From: Amphibacillus cookii
GTDB taxonomy: Bacteria > Bacillota > Bacilli > Bacillales > Amphibacillaceae
Direction of reading: 5' to 3'
Assembly (NCBI RefSeq): GCF_016908375.1
Contig: NZ_JAFBDS010000003.1
Coordinates: 276,973 to 340,972, forward strand
Length of the DNA: 64,000 nucleotides
Made by a program: the position numbers and the translations under genes. The first letter of the stretch is position 1; every line of letters starts with the position of its first letter. Positions 29,062-38,925 of this stretch are shown here, piece after piece. Below the pieces are notes generated by a model. It ran no database searches. It was not told the origin of the DNA and was given only the letters and a program-made list of their open reading frames with translations.

Positions 29062-29916
29062 CTAAACACCCGAGTAGCTAGAAAAACCACCATCCACCGG
29101 AACGACCACTCCAGTCACAAAACTTGATAACCGGTCATCTGCAAGGAATAGTACCGCTCCCACTAATTCTTCAGGCTCTCCAAAACGCCCCATAGGTGTA
29201 GCGCTTAAAATCTTCTCCGCGCGTAACGTATAACCCCCCTCTTCATTTTTTAATAACTTCTCATTCTGTGTCGTAATTAAAAACCCTGGGGCAATAGCAT
29301 TTACGCGTACGCCCACTTTAGACATATAGGTAGCCAACCACTGCGTAAAGTTACTAATAGCTGCTTTTGCACCACTGTATGCCGGGATCTTCGTTAAAGG
29401 CGTGAAAGCATTCATCGATGAAACGTTAATGATCGTTGCACCCTCTCTTTTGGCCATACTTTCACCGAAAACCTGTGAAGGTAGTATGGTTCCCATCACA
29501 TTCAAATCCATAACAAAACCCATGCCTTTTGGATCTAAATCAAAAAAAGTCTTTACATTCTGGTTTTGCTTATTAGCATCGACACTGTAAAATTCATCAT
29601 CCGTTGTACCGTTAGGATGATTTCCTCCAGCACCATTTATGAGAATATCGATCTCACCTAACTCGCTTTCAATGATCGCTTTTGCTTCCTTCAAGTTATC
29701 GATGTCTAAAACATTTGAAGCAACACCTAATGCTGTACCTCCTTCCTTAATAACTTCATCCGCAATTTTTTGAGCGGATTCCTGTGATAGATCGACTACG
29801 GCTATTTTCGCCCCTACTTTTGCTAAAGCTTTGCAAAAATAGCTACCTAATACACCTCCACCTCCTGTTACAACAGCAACCTTTCCTGTTAGATCAAAAC
29901 CATAGTTATTCAGCAT
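29062..29916 (-). CDS. uxuB: SDR-type D-mannonate oxidoreductase (fructuronate reductase)
   Basis: Reduces D-fructuronate to D-mannonate with NAD(P)H. A classical short-chain dehydrogenase of 284 residues: [15 protein letters not shown] nucleotide-binding turn, NGAGG motif, catalytic Ser in INVSS, YSGAK (Tyr and Lys), and the closing VVPVDGGFS. The insert after [14 protein letters not shown] is typical of the SDR-type UxuB found in Bacillus. Start at ATG 29916 (AAAAGGAGG 6 nt upstream); the gene overlaps uxuA by 11 nt. Substrate assignment rests on the adjacent uxuA and uxaC. Confidence 0.88.
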   Translation of the reverse strand: MLNNYGFDLTGKVAVVTGGGGVLGSYFCKALAKVGAKIAVVDLSQESAQKIADEVIKEGGTALGVASNVLDIDNLKEAKAIIESELGEIDILINGAGGNHPNGTTDDEFYSVDANKQNQNVKTFFDLDPKGMGFVMDLNVMGTILPSQVFGESMAKREGATIINVSSMNAFTPLTKIPAYSGAKAAISNFTQWLATYMSKVGVRVNAIAPGFLITTQNEKLLKNEEGGYTLRAEKILSATPMGRFGEPEELVGAVLFLADDRLSSFVTGVVVPVDGGFSSYSGV

Positions 29917-30979
29917 TTTTATCCTCCTTTTGAATGAAACGGCTTTTGACTTCAGCTTCCCATAATCCATTTAAATATGTTGCTCCTAACGCACGATCAA
30001 ATAGGCCATAACCTGGTTTTCCTGTTTCCCCCCAAATCATCCTTCCGTGGTCTGGACGAATCGGCCCTTGGTAATCAAAGTCACTTAAGGCACGAATAAC
30101 TTGGTACATATCAATTGAACCTTCTTTTGATAGATGAGCCGATTCTTGGAAAGAATATTGGCCCGAACGTTTAATATTTCGAGCATGTACAAAATTCACA
30201 CGCCCTTTCTTTCCAAAATAACGAAGCATTTCATAAAAATCATTGGTTGATACAGCACCAAGTGAACCACTACACATCGTTAATCCATTATAAGGACTGT
30301 CATAGAGATTAATAAAACGCTCTAAATTGTCTTTATTCGTTATAATTCTAGGTAAACCAAAAATATCAAATGGTGGATCATCAGGATGAATGGCCATCTT
30401 CACATCTGCATCCTCTGCGACAGGCAAGATTGCCTTGATAAAATACTCAAGATTTTCCCACAGTTTCTCATGATCAACCTTTTTATAATGACTAAATAGT
30501 TGACTCAATTCATCTTTCTCATAGCTAGCATCCCACCCCGGCAATGATAGCTCTCCACTTAATGGATCCATCTTTTTCACAATGTCTTCCTCAAAGATCA
30601 ATGTTCTAGAACCATCAGCTAACTCATGATCAAGTGACGTTCTGGTCCAATCAAAGACAGGCATAAAATTATAACAAACAACTGGAATCCCACATTTACC
30701 TAAATTAATAAGGGTTTGCTTGTAATTTTCAATGTACTTATCTCGTGTTGGCAAACCTATTTTAATGTCTTCATGCACGGGTACACTCTCAATTACTGAT
30801 AAGCTTAAACCATGCTTTTCAACTTCCTGCTTTAACGCTTCTATTTTATCTAAAGGCCATACCTCTCCAACTGGGACATCATAAATTGCCGAAACAATCC
30901 CCCTCATACCAGGTATTTGACGAATATATTCTAATTTAACCGGGTCACTATTCCCGTACCAGCGAAATGTCAATTCCAA
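29906..30979 (-). CDS. uxuA: Mannonate dehydratase
   Basis: Dehydrates D-mannonate to 2-keto-3-deoxygluconate. A 357-residue TIM-barrel metalloenzyme beginning [21 protein letters not shown]. It shows the family signatures SALYDVP-like [47 protein letters not shown] and IRPDHGR, which hold the Mn-binding His and Cys residues. Length matches the family. It is placed between uxaC (12 nt away) and uxuB (overlapping), all on the minus strand. Confidence 0.97.
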   Translation of the reverse strand: MELTFRWYGNSDPVKLEYIRQIPGMRGIVSAIYDVPVGEVWPLDKIEALKQEVEKHGLSLSVIESVPVHEDIKIGLPTRDKYIENYKQTLINLGKCGIPVVCYNFMPVFDWTRTSLDHELADGSRTLIFEEDIVKKMDPLSGELSLPGWDASYEKDELSQLFSHYKKVDHEKLWENLEYFIKAILPVAEDADVKMAIHPDDPPFDIFGLPRIITNKDNLERFINLYDSPYNGLTMCSGSLGAVSTNDFYEMLRYFGKKGRVNFVHARNIKRSGQYSFQESAHLSKEGSIDMYQVIRALSDFDYQGPIRPDHGRMIWGETGKPGYGLFDRALGATYLNGLWEAEVKSRFIQKEDKNAE

Positions 30980-30991
30980 TTAAAATTCCCC

Positions 30992-32398
30992 CTAATCGCA
31001 TTTAAAATATCTTTTTGCATTATAGTAGCTTATATTTTCGACTAATCTTTTTAGTAGATTTTCATTATTCGGAAGTTCACCTTCCTCTACCCACTGTCCG
31101 ATTAAATTGGCAAGTATACGTCGAAAGTACTCATGCCTACTAAATGAAAGAAAGCTACGTGAGTCAGTTAACATACCAACAAAGTGCATTAATAAGCCGT
31201 GATCAGCTAATGTCGTTAGCTGTCTCTCCATCCCTTGTTTTGTATCATTAAACCACCACCCAGAGCCAAGTTGGACTTTCATCTTTATTCCGGGTTCAGT
31301 TTGAAAGTTCTGAATCGTACTTCCTACAAGATCGTTATAAGTAGGATTTAAGTTATATAAAATCGTTTGCGGTAAGCCATCGTTTTTCTCACACTGATCC
31401 AATAAACCATTTAGTGAAGCCCCAAGATCTGGTTGATCAGAAATAGAATCAAAACCGGCATCTTTACCGACTCTTCTAAACATTTTCGTATTATTGTTTC
31501 TAATCGCTCCAAAATGAAGTTGCATCGTCCAACCTTTTTCTTTATATTTTCTTGCAAGCGCAATCATCATAGCCGTTTTAAACTTACGCTCTTCTTCACT
31601 TGAGATAGATTCACCTACTAGCGATTTTTTGAAAATAGCTTCAATCTCTGTATCTGTAAAGTTTGAAAAAGGCACTTCAGCTAACCCATGGTCCGAGAGT
31701 TTACAGCCCATCTCATCGAAGTAATCGATTCTTTCTTCTAAAGCTTCAATATAACTTTGATATGTTTGAATGGAGCGATTGGTAATAGTAGATAGTTTAT
31801 CAATAAAATGATGAAAAACAGATTTGGTTATTGCCACGCCATCATCAGGTCGAAAAGTTGGTAGCACCTTAACGTTAAAGTTATCCTGTGCTTTGATCTG
31901 CTTATGATAGTCTAAGTGATCGACAGGCGAATCCGTTGTACAAATGCTCTCAACATTTGAACGTTCAATTAATTTTTGTACGGAGAAATCTGACTGTGCT
32001 AGTTTTTCATTTGCCCTTAACCAAACATCTTCCCAATTATGTTCATCCAATAAAACATTAATATCGAAGTACTTTTTAAGCTCTAAATGTGTCCAGTGAT
32101 ACAATGGATTCCCAATCGTATTTGGCACGGTTTGAGCCCAAGCTCTAAACTTATCTTTAGCGCTTGCATCTCCAGTAATATAACGCTCATCAACACCATT
32201 CGCTCGCATCGCTCTCCATTTGTAATGATCACCTTCAAGCCAAATTTCAGTAAGATTTTTAAATTGGCGATTTTCAGCAATATCTTTAGGCGATAAATGA
32301 CAATGATAATCAATAATAGGAAGGTTCTTTATATAGCCATACAATGTTTTAGCGGTTTCATTTTTCAACATAAACGTTTCATTAATAAATCCCCTCAC
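30992..32398 (-). CDS. uxaC: Glucuronate/galacturonate isomerase
   Basis: Isomerises D-glucuronate to D-fructuronate (or galacturonate to tagaturonate). The 468-residue protein has the amidohydrolase-like IIDYHCHLSP metal motif, EIWLEGDHYKWRAMRANGV, CTTDSPVDHLDYH and the late MLTDSRSFLSFSRHEYFRR signature. The start is GTG with AAGGAGG 8 nt upstream. It sits between kdgK and uxuA. With UxuA and UxuB but no tagaturonate reductase visible, glucuronate is the more likely substrate. Confidence 0.96.
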   Translation of the reverse strand: MRGFINETFMLKNETAKTLYGYIKNLPIIDYHCHLSPKDIAENRQFKNLTEIWLEGDHYKWRAMRANGVDERYITGDASAKDKFRAWAQTVPNTIGNPLYHWTHLELKKYFDINVLLDEHNWEDVWLRANEKLAQSDFSVQKLIERSNVESICTTDSPVDHLDYHKQIKAQDNFNVKVLPTFRPDDGVAITKSVFHHFIDKLSTITNRSIQTYQSYIEALEERIDYFDEMGCKLSDHGLAEVPFSNFTDTEIEAIFKKSLVGESISSEEERKFKTAMMIALARKYKEKGWTMQLHFGAIRNNNTKMFRRVGKDAGFDSISDQPDLGASLNGLLDQCEKNDGLPQTILYNLNPTYNDLVGSTIQNFQTEPGIKMKVQLGSGWWFNDTKQGMERQLTTLADHGLLMHFVGMLTDSRSFLSFSRHEYFRRILANLIGQWVEEGELPNNENLLKRLVENISYYNAKRYFKCD

Positions 32399-32424
32399 AG
32401 TAAAGACCTCCTTGTTTAAGTGGA

Positions 32425-33444
32425 TTAGCGAATAATAGATAAGGGATGGTCTGCGTTCATAAAATGCAGTATGTCACTTAAATCTAAGATGTTCGCATCG
32501 CCTTCAATGGTATGTTTCAATGCAAAGCTTGCCGTAGCAAAATCTATTGTTTTTTGCATGGAATCAAATTGGAGCAAGCCATAAATCATACCAGCGGCGA
32601 AAGCATCTCCTGTTCCTACTCGATCAACAATCTGAACATCAACTGTTTTTGATTTTAAAAAACCTTGATCGTCCAAAACGATCGCACTAATTTCGTTCTC
32701 ATTGACTGATTTCTCTCTCCGGAAAGTATGAACAATTTCGGTAAATTGATACATTTCTTTTAATTTAGACATAATTTTTTTAATCATTTCCTCAGAAAAG
32801 GGCTTTTCACATATATCTTTATAATCTTGGTCATCATGTGTTGGCAACTCGAGTGGTTCAATTCCAAAGCACACATCAATATTTTTCATTAACATGGACA
32901 TCTTTGCTCGAGCCGATTTAAATGACCACAGTGATTTCCGATAATTCAAGTCACAACTCGTTTTTACGCCTTTCTTTTGGGCTATTTCTAAAGCGGCTAG
33001 ACTAATCTCAAACAATTCTTCAGATAGAGCAGGTGTGATACCACCTAGATGAAACCAATCTACATTTTCAAAAATCGTATCGAAGTCATAGTCATCAATT
33101 TTCGAGCAGGCAAAGCTTGATTGCTCACGATCATAAATAACACGTGTCGGTCTAATAGAGTAGCCTTTTTCTAAAAAATAAAGTCCCAATCGTTGCTCAT
33201 CGTACACGACATAATCTGTTTTAACACCGTAATAATTGAGGAATTGCATGGCAGACCTACCCAGGGCATGTTTAGGAACCTTAGATACAAAATTTACATT
33301 AAAGCCATATTGAGCAAGCGCCATCGCTACATTAGCCTCACCCCCACCAAATACACCATCAAACGATTGCGACTGTTTAATTGTCTGGTAACCAGGTGTA
33401 GTCAATCGAAGCAAAATTTCGCCAAACGTTACAACATTCTTCAT
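32425..33444 (-). CDS. kdgK: 2-keto-3-deoxygluconate kinase
   Basis: Phosphorylates KDG to KDPG with ATP. PfkB-family sugar kinase of 339 residues: FGEILLRL near the start, GGGEANVAMALAQYG, LGGITPAL, the anion-hole motif DRVGTGDAFAAGMIYGLL with catalytic Asp and a closing ATP-binding segment. I start at ATG 33444, 1 nt past the eda stop, with a G-rich binding site in front. It follows eda and precedes uxaC in the glucuronate operon. Confidence 0.93.
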   Translation of the reverse strand: MKNVVTFGEILLRLTTPGYQTIKQSQSFDGVFGGGEANVAMALAQYGFNVNFVSKVPKHALGRSAMQFLNYYGVKTDYVVYDEQRLGLYFLEKGYSIRPTRVIYDREQSSFACSKIDDYDFDTIFENVDWFHLGGITPALSEELFEISLAALEIAQKKGVKTSCDLNYRKSLWSFKSARAKMSMLMKNIDVCFGIEPLELPTHDDQDYKDICEKPFSEEMIKKIMSKLKEMYQFTEIVHTFRREKSVNENEISAIVLDDQGFLKSKTVDVQIVDRVGTGDAFAAGMIYGLLQFDSMQKTIDFATASFALKHTIEGDANILDLSDILHFMNADHPLSIIR

Positions 33445-33445
33445 A

Positions 33446-34087
33446 TCATCCCCCCCTAATTCGCGCCAGTTCTTGTGTGAATGCTTTTGAAACTTCTGAA
33501 ATGGATTCATATCCACTTTCCTTCACCTGCTTCGTTAAAGCGCTGCCAATTCCTACTGCAAATGCCCCCCTATTAAACCACTCTTTCAGATTGGTAATAT
33601 TAACACCTCCAGAAGGCATCAGTTCAGCATTTGGAATCGGACCTTTAATATCATTTATAAAAGCTGGACCAAATAAACTACCTGGGAACAGCTTTACAAT
33701 ATCAACACCTACTGATAACGCTGTCACTATTTCTGTAACAGACCCACAGCCAGGTAAATACGGGATAGAATAACGGTTACATATTGTCGCTATCGCTGGA
33801 TCTAAGTGCGGACTTACCACATATTTTGCTCCATTCAAGATAGCAATTCTCGCTGTTTCTGCATCTAATACTGTACCCGCCCCAACAATCACACGCTCAT
33901 CACTCCATGTGGAAAGCTCTTTAATAACTTGATCCGCCTGTGGTGTAGAAAAAGTAATCTCTAAAGTAAAGATCCCCCCCTCATAAGCTTTCTCAGCTAT
34001 TTGTACAGCTTCAAAGTTTGTGTCACCTCTTATAACTGCAACGAGATAGTTTTGATGAATAGCTCTCAATATTTCATACTTTTGCAA
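33446..34087 (-). CDS. eda: KDPG aldolase
   Basis: Cleaves 2-keto-3-deoxy-6-phosphogluconate to pyruvate and glyceraldehyde 3-phosphate. TIM barrel of 213 residues with VAVIRGD, LEITFSTP (active-site Glu), VGAGTVLD, YLPGCGS and the Schiff-base Lys in DIVKLFPGSLFGP; SGGVNITN binds phosphate. I choose a TTG start at 34087 because GGGGTGA lies 7 nt upstream and this gives the usual family length; an upstream in-frame ATG adds 15 unsupported residues. First structural gene of the operon, 30-40 nt from a GTATAC box. Confidence 0.93.
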   Translation of the reverse strand: MQKYEILRAIHQNYLVAVIRGDTNFEAVQIAEKAYEGGIFTLEITFSTPQADQVIKELSTWSDERVIVGAGTVLDAETARIAILNGAKYVVSPHLDPAIATICNRYSIPYLPGCGSVTEIVTALSVGVDIVKLFPGSLFGPAFINDIKGPIPNAELMPSGGVNITNLKEWFNRGAFAVGIGSALTKQVKESGYESISEVSKAFTQELARIRGG

Positions 34088-34118
34088 TGTTTTCTCACCC
34101 CATTTTATTCTTCTATAC

Positions 34119-34128
34119 TTGTATACTA
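34119..34128 (-). promoter_or_regulatory. Candidate GntR operator before eda
   Basis: TTGTATACTA fits the FadR-subfamily operator form TNGTNNACNA. It lies about 32 nt upstream of the eda start and downstream of the regulator gene. Confidence 0.5.
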
Positions 34129-34244
34129 GCATTTCAATATTTGAATTTCAATTGTTTTTTACAAATTTCTTGATTTTTTTCAAAACTGAATTTATATTTA
34201 CCTAAATAAATGCAAACCCTGTCGATATTTATAAAACAAAAAAA

Positions 34245-34272
34245 GAGCGTTGCATCTATTCGATGAACACTC
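34245..34272 (-). terminator. Terminator of the GntR regulator gene
   Basis: GAGCGTTGCATC (34245-34256) pairs with GATGAACACTC (34262-34272), with one bulge and a G-U pair; TTTTTTT follows on the minus strand. It separates the regulator from eda, which therefore has its own promoter. Confidence 0.82.
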
Positions 34273-34414
34273 AAAATTTGTATATCTTTTTAAATTACTA
34301 TTAGATATTTTTGTCACAGGCTAAGCTTGTCCATTCCGTTTCTTACCGCTTTTAGTATCATTAAAAACAGCAAAAAGAAACGTAATATAACAATATTTCT
34401 TGATTAAATCTCAA

Positions 34415-35137
34415 TTAATCTAAATTAAAGACAGAAGTTGAAAGCGCTCGCTCAAAATAATCTGAAAACGGACTATCTTCTTGATAAAGATCTTTCCAAA
34501 CTTCCATTGGTTTCAATATATGTTCATTTATAATTAATTGGACTTGATTAACTGCTTTTGTTTCAATCACATCTATAATTCTTTTATGTTGAATAACTGC
34601 ATCTTCAAAACTAAATTCTAGTTCCGATAATAAACGAATCCGATTATAGTGCGTACTAAGTCTTGTAATAGCATTCCATACATTTTCTTTATTATTACCC
34701 TTAAAAATCATGTAATGGAACTGCTTGTCCAATTCGTGGAATTGTTGATTTGACTTATTTTGTTTTAGAAGCTTTTCTTGCTTCATGACATTGTGCTTTA
34801 ATTCGAATAGAAGATCGTTTGGAAAATGCTCACAAGATAACTTTAATATCTCTTTCTCCAAGGTTACTCGCGTAAACACCGCTTCTTCCACCAACTGTGG
34901 TTTAATTCTAGTTACATATGTTCCTACTTGAGGCTTCACCTCTACTAAATTTTCTTCTTTTAATCTTGCAATAACTTCCCGTATCGGGGTGCGTGATACA
35001 TCAAGCCTTTTTGCGATTTCAACTTCACTTATGATTTGACCCGGTTTCAGTTCAAGTGTCATTATTGCATTTTTAATAACACGATAAGCATAGTCTCGAT
35101 TTCTTTCATTTGGCAATCTATCAAGGACAGCAATCAT
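34415..35137 (-). CDS. GntR-family (FCD) repressor of the glucuronate operon
   Basis: DNA-binding regulator of 240 residues. The N-terminal winged helix includes LELKPGQIISEVEIAKRLDV, then SRTPIREVIARLKEENLVEV. The C-terminal FCD ligand-binding domain (about 90-230) carries the helical FHELDKQFHYMIFKGN pattern with a metal-binding His. I start at ATG 35137 with GGAG 7-10 nt upstream. Equivalent genes (uxuR, kdgR, exuR) beside uxu operons are induced by fructuronate or KDG; which one applies cannot be read. Confidence 0.88.
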   Translation of the reverse strand: MIAVLDRLPNERNRDYAYRVIKNAIMTLELKPGQIISEVEIAKRLDVSRTPIREVIARLKEENLVEVKPQVGTYVTRIKPQLVEEAVFTRVTLEKEILKLSCEHFPNDLLFELKHNVMKQEKLLKQNKSNQQFHELDKQFHYMIFKGNNKENVWNAITRLSTHYNRIRLLSELEFSFEDAVIQHKRIIDVIETKAVNQVQLIINEHILKPMEVWKDLYQEDSPFSDYFERALSTSVFNLD

Positions 35138-35205
35138 AACTCCACTCCACATTTTTTATAAATTTTGTTCATTGACTTGCGCATTAATTACTTCCCACTA
35201 ATTTG

Positions 35206-35225
35206 AAAGTATATTTTTTATATAC
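35206..35225 (-). promoter_or_regulatory. Inverted repeat upstream of the GntR gene
   Basis: GTATAT (35209-35214) and ATATAC (35220-35225) form an inverted repeat about 70-90 nt before the regulator start, a possible autoregulatory site related to the GTATAC boxes. Confidence 0.3.
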
Positions 35226-35227
35226 GA

Positions 35228-35376
35228 CCCTTCAATCAGTAGACAATTTTGTTTCGCCATTGATCGATAGTTAAGTGAATCAGGACATTAGCGTCCGTTA
35301 TTTCACACTTAATCAGATGATATCTACACTTTATTTTGAGGGGGGGTTTAGGGAAGTTTATCTGTGACAAATAGCT
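35228..35376 (+). repeat. Dispersed intergenic repeat, copy C
   Basis: CCTTCAATCAGTAGAC, GATAGTTAAGTGAATCAGG, ACATTAGCGTCCGTTATTTCAC, CTTTATTTTGAGGGGGGG and GTTTATCTGTGAC match the skeleton of copies B and D, without the GGACGTGGCG tandem part. Confidence 0.7.
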
Positions 35377-35686
35377 GATATACACTTCACAAAACCACTG
35401 ACATACTTGTATTTTAATGTTTTCTAATTAAATTATCAATGCTTTTTCTGTTAATTTTTGCATTTCACAGTTAAAATGCTTCTTTATGTAATAAACCTAG
35501 ACAAAAGAATAGGTGGTTATTAATAAAGATAACTACCTCTCTTCGAACAAAACTAAAATAATACTGCACAACTGCCTATTAATTCTTAAGATCTATCCCC
35601 TATTTCATTCCAGTTCTATCAAAATCGTGTATAATAGAAAAGCAAAGCAGTCTAACAAAATTATAAATAGGAAGTGAGCTTGAACA
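35377..35686 (+). promoter_or_regulatory. Upstream region of yebC
   Basis: Non-coding. A hairpin AGGTGGTTAT (35511-35520) with ATAACTACCT (35529-35538) has no T-run. TATAAT (35630-35635) with TTCCAG 16 bp upstream (35608-35613) is a possible promoter, about 55 nt before the yebC start; the -35 is poor. Confidence 0.45.
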
Positions 35687-36403
35687 ATGGGACGTAAATG
35701 GAACAATATTAAAGAAAAGAAAGCCAACAAAGACAAAAACACGAGCCGCATTTATGCCAAATTCGGGCGAGAAATTTATGTAGCGGCGAAACAAGGCGAA
35801 CCAACCCCCGAGTCAAATCAAGCGTTAAAATTTGTTTTGGAACGCGCGAAGACATATAGTGTTCCCAAACATATTATTGACCGTGCGATTGAGAAAGCAA
35901 AGGGGGGCGGTGATGAGAATTATGATGAGTTGCGTTACGAAGGGTTCGGTCCCCATGGGTCAATGGTGATCGTTGACACGTTAACGAATAACGTTAACCG
36001 TACCGCTGCAGAAGTACGTGCCGCCTTTAACAAAAACGGAGGCAATATGGGGACAAGCGGTTCAGCGGCTTACATGTTTGATGCTACCGCTGTACTGGGC
36101 GTTGAAAACCAAACGGTTGACGACATCTTAGAAATGCTATTGGAAGCTGACGTTGATGTCCGTGATTTGGTTGAGGAAGATAGTGCTGTGATTATTTATG
36201 CTGAACCTGATCAATTTCATGCCGTGCAAGAAGCATTAAAGCAACAAGGTATTCAGGATTTTACTGTCGCAGAATTAACAATGCTTCCGCAAAACGAGCT
36301 TCACTTAAGCGGTGATGACTTCATTCAATTCGAAAAACTAATTGATGCATTAGAAGACTTAGAAGACGTGCAGCAGGTTTATCATAACGTTGAAAACGAT
36401 TGA
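35687..36403 (+). CDS. yebC: YebC/TACO1-family translation-associated protein
   Basis: Small conserved cytoplasmic protein of 238 residues. Signatures are [25 protein letters not shown], the [13 protein letters not shown] segment, the [20 protein letters not shown] block and GSAAYMFD. Historically called a transcriptional regulator (PmpR in Pseudomonas); recent work on the family points to relief of ribosome stalling at proline stretches. GGAAGTGAG lies before the ATG. It precedes the pepF gene by 45 nt on the same strand. Confidence 0.95.
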   Translation: MGRKWNNIKEKKANKDKNTSRIYAKFGREIYVAAKQGEPTPESNQALKFVLERAKTYSVPKHIIDRAIEKAKGGGDENYDELRYEGFGPHGSMVIVDTLTNNVNRTAAEVRAAFNKNGGNMGTSGSAAYMFDATAVLGVENQTVDDILEMLLEADVDVRDLVEEDSAVIIYAEPDQFHAVQEALKQQGIQDFTVAELTMLPQNELHLSGDDFIQFEKLIDALEDLEDVQQVYHNVEND

Positions 36404-36448
36404 TAATTTTCGAAAATATTAAATATATTCAATGAAAGGACGGATTCG

Positions 36449-38257
36449 GTGGCCAAGAAATATAACGATACGTGGAATCTTGATAACATATTTGTTGGAG
36501 GAACAAAGTCAGCTACGCTTCAAACTAAATTAGAGGGTGTTAGTCAACTAATTAATAACTATCAAACTTCACTTCACAATTGGAAGAACACCACACCTCA
36601 TACAGATGTATTTATTGACTTACTGACACAACAAGAAGCCATTGAAAAAGCGCTAGGACAAGTGGCTACATTTATTAATATGTGCCATGATGCTTATACC
36701 AATGATACCCATGCCATTGTAGTCAAGGGGCAAGTCATGACACAATACAGTGAATTGAAAAAACTTTTAAACCAGTTTACCAAGAAAGTTGTAGCCATCC
36801 CAGCACCAGATTGGCATATGCTTTTAAAACATAACAAACTGGCAAAAATCGCATTTCCATTAAATGAATTACGTAGCAAAGGATCTCGCTTGCGATCAGA
36901 GGCCGAAGAAGCATTGATAGCAGAATTACATAAAGACGGTCTATCTGGATGGAGTGACCTTTATGCTACTGTCGTTTCGACCATGACAATCCCGTTTACC
37001 GACAAACAAGGCGAAACAGAGACGCTTTCTGTTGGTCAAGCCATGAACCGGATGTATGCCGATCCTGATCCAGCAGTTAGACAACAATTGTTTAACAATT
37101 GGGAAAACGCTTGGCAAAAGCAAGCCCCAATTTTTACTGATATATTAAACCACCTAGACGGCTATCGTATCACACTACAAAATAAGCACGATTACAAAGA
37201 TCATCTAGAAGAACCACTGGAATATAATCGCATGACGAAAGCAACCTTAGACGCCATGTGGCAGGCAATCGACAAACATAAACAGCCGTTTATTGATTTT
37301 CTTAATAAAAAAGCCGAGCTATTTGGTATGGAGAAGTTAGGCTGGCAAGATGTTGAAGCCCCGTTAGCTCTCGATGATGATCAAGCAAAATCGTTTAGCT
37401 ATGATCAAGCGTGCGACTTTATAATTGAACATTTCAGCTCTTTCGGTTCTGAATTGACCGATTTTGCAAAGCACGCTTTGACCAACCAATGGGTTGAAGC
37501 TGAGGATCGACCAAATAAGCGCCCTGGTGGTTATTGCGCAAGTTTACCCGAATTTAATGAATCACGTATTTTTATGACCTTTACCGGATCGGCATCGGAC
37601 ACGGGCACACTTGCACATGAGCTAGGACATGCTTTCCACAGTCATGTCTTAAAGGATGCCCCCTACTTGAATCGGCACTATGCCATGAATGTAGCTGAAA
37701 CAGCAAGTACCTTTGCGGAAACGATTATCGCCAATGCAACCGTGCAACAAGCACAATCAAAACAAGAGAAATTAGTGTTACTAAATACGAAATTGGAAAA
37801 CGCAACAGCGATGTTTATGAACATTCATGCGCGCTTCTTATTTGAAGATGCCTTTTATAAAGAACGAGCCGATGGCGTAGTCTCTACCGAACGTTTAAAC
37901 ACATTAATGATTAATGCCCAAAAAGAAGCATTTGGTGATGCACTTTCTAGTTACCACCCACACTTTTGGTGCAGTAAACTGCACTTCTTTATTGATGATA
38001 TACCGTTTTATAACTTCCCCTATACGTTTGGTTTTTTATTTAGCCTAGGTGTGTACGCCAAATACTTAGAAAGCCCAGAAGGATTTGAAGCAAAGTATAT
38101 CGCTTTACTTAAAGATACTGGTGCAATGACGGTAGAAGATTTAGCGAAAAAACACTTAGACGTCGACTTAACTGATCAATCATTTTGGACAAATGGGATA
38201 CAGTTAATGGTAAAAGATGTAGAATCCTTTATAGAACTTGCTGATCAACTCGCCTAA
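36449..38257 (+). CDS. pepF: M3 family oligoendopeptidase F
   Basis: Zinc metallopeptidase of 602 residues that degrades 7-17 residue peptides in the cytoplasm. The catalytic motif is H390-E-L-G-H394 in LAHELGHAFHS, with the third ligand Glu in the NVAETASTFAE segment some 25 residues later. An N-terminal helical domain (about 1-200) matches the M3B subfamily. The start is GTG with AAAGGA about 10 nt upstream. Located 45 nt after yebC and followed by a strong terminator; the two may be co-transcribed. Confidence 0.95.
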   Translation: MAKKYNDTWNLDNIFVGGTKSATLQTKLEGVSQLINNYQTSLHNWKNTTPHTDVFIDLLTQQEAIEKALGQVATFINMCHDAYTNDTHAIVVKGQVMTQYSELKKLLNQFTKKVVAIPAPDWHMLLKHNKLAKIAFPLNELRSKGSRLRSEAEEALIAELHKDGLSGWSDLYATVVSTMTIPFTDKQGETETLSVGQAMNRMYADPDPAVRQQLFNNWENAWQKQAPIFTDILNHLDGYRITLQNKHDYKDHLEEPLEYNRMTKATLDAMWQAIDKHKQPFIDFLNKKAELFGMEKLGWQDVEAPLALDDDQAKSFSYDQACDFIIEHFSSFGSELTDFAKHALTNQWVEAEDRPNKRPGGYCASLPEFNESRIFMTFTGSASDTGTLAHELGHAFHSHVLKDAPYLNRHYAMNVAETASTFAETIIANATVQQAQSKQEKLVLLNTKLENATAMFMNIHARFLFEDAFYKERADGVVSTERLNTLMINAQKEAFGDALSSYHPHFWCSKLHFFIDDIPFYNFPYTFGFLFSLGVYAKYLESPEGFEAKYIALLKDTGAMTVEDLAKKHLDVDLTDQSFWTNGIQLMVKDVESFIELADQLA

Positions 38258-38294
38258 CACATACGAATTAAATCTATTAAAAAGATACTAATCA

Positions 38295-38320
38295 AAACCA
38301 CCAGTGCGAACTGGTGGTTT
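38295..38320 (+). terminator. Terminator of yebC-pepF
   Basis: AAACCACCAGT (38295-38305) pairs perfectly with ACTGGTGGTTT (38310-38320) around a 4-nt loop. The same stem recurs after the GH42 gene (51047-51076). Confidence 0.88.
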
Positions 38321-38328
38321 ACAATATA

Positions 38329-38552
38329 CCTAATAGCGCTGCCGTTGAGGGAACTATATTTAAGACCATCAAAATAGCGTTCGCTAAAGGGGCTCATTTT
38401 ACTAACCAACGCAAACTTGATCTTGGATTTTTAATTATGTTCACTGGTTCAATCACCTTCGCATTCACGGATCTCTAAATTATTTAACATTGACTGAATA
38501 CAAGTTAATCCACCTTTAGAATTTTGTTCGATTTAGTCTTGACATACTACAT
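38329..38552 (+). mobile_element. IS3-family OrfB C-terminal relic with right end
   Basis: Translation from 38329 gives NSAAVEGTIFKTIK and, after a frameshift near 38430, YVHWFNHLRIHGSLNYLT and TEYKLIHL before a TAG at 38517-38519. This is the tail of an IS3-group transposase (the VEG...K and YNxxRxHxxL motifs of the DDE domain with its last acidic residue). TTTAGTCTTGACATACTACA after the stop looks like the right terminal repeat. The rest of the element is absent. It differs from the IS3 relic at 1573-1853, whose terminal repeat is unlike this one. Confidence 0.75.
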
Positions 38553-38925
38553 GTCTAAATTTAAAAGAGTCACGCCACAGAGAGATTATCTTTTCAAGGA
38601 ACAAGGATTAAATATCTACTACTTTAACAAAAAGAAGCAATTCCGCTTAAGGTAGTCTGAGAAGATAGTTAACTAATAGATTACCTCTATATATCTTTCC
38701 AAATCGCTCTGTGTATAAGTTGAAAAAGGATCTCGAGCAAAGAAGCTCGTTATGTCTATGAGTTATGCATGAAACTTTATTTAAGCGATTGGTTACAAAA
38801 CAGTACGAAATTTTGCGCGCGAAATAGCAGAGAAAAGTAACGAAGTGTTTACATTTTAAATTTACAACATTTTCATGTTAAAATATTTATTATGAAATTA
38901 GTTTTTAAGAAGGAGATGCTGATTT
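38553..38925 (+). other. Intergenic stretch between IS relic and YcxB-like gene
   Basis: Mostly non-coding. A 34-codon frame (ATG 38551 to TAG 38655, basic, MSKFKRVTPQ start) has no ribosome binding site and I do not call it. AAGGAG before the next gene at about 38909 is its only clear signal. Confidence 0.35.

Noticed and set aside
38551..38655. 34-codon basic ORF starting MSKFKRVTPQ after the IS relic
   Set aside because: It has no ribosome binding site, starts at the IS end and has no recognisable similarity.
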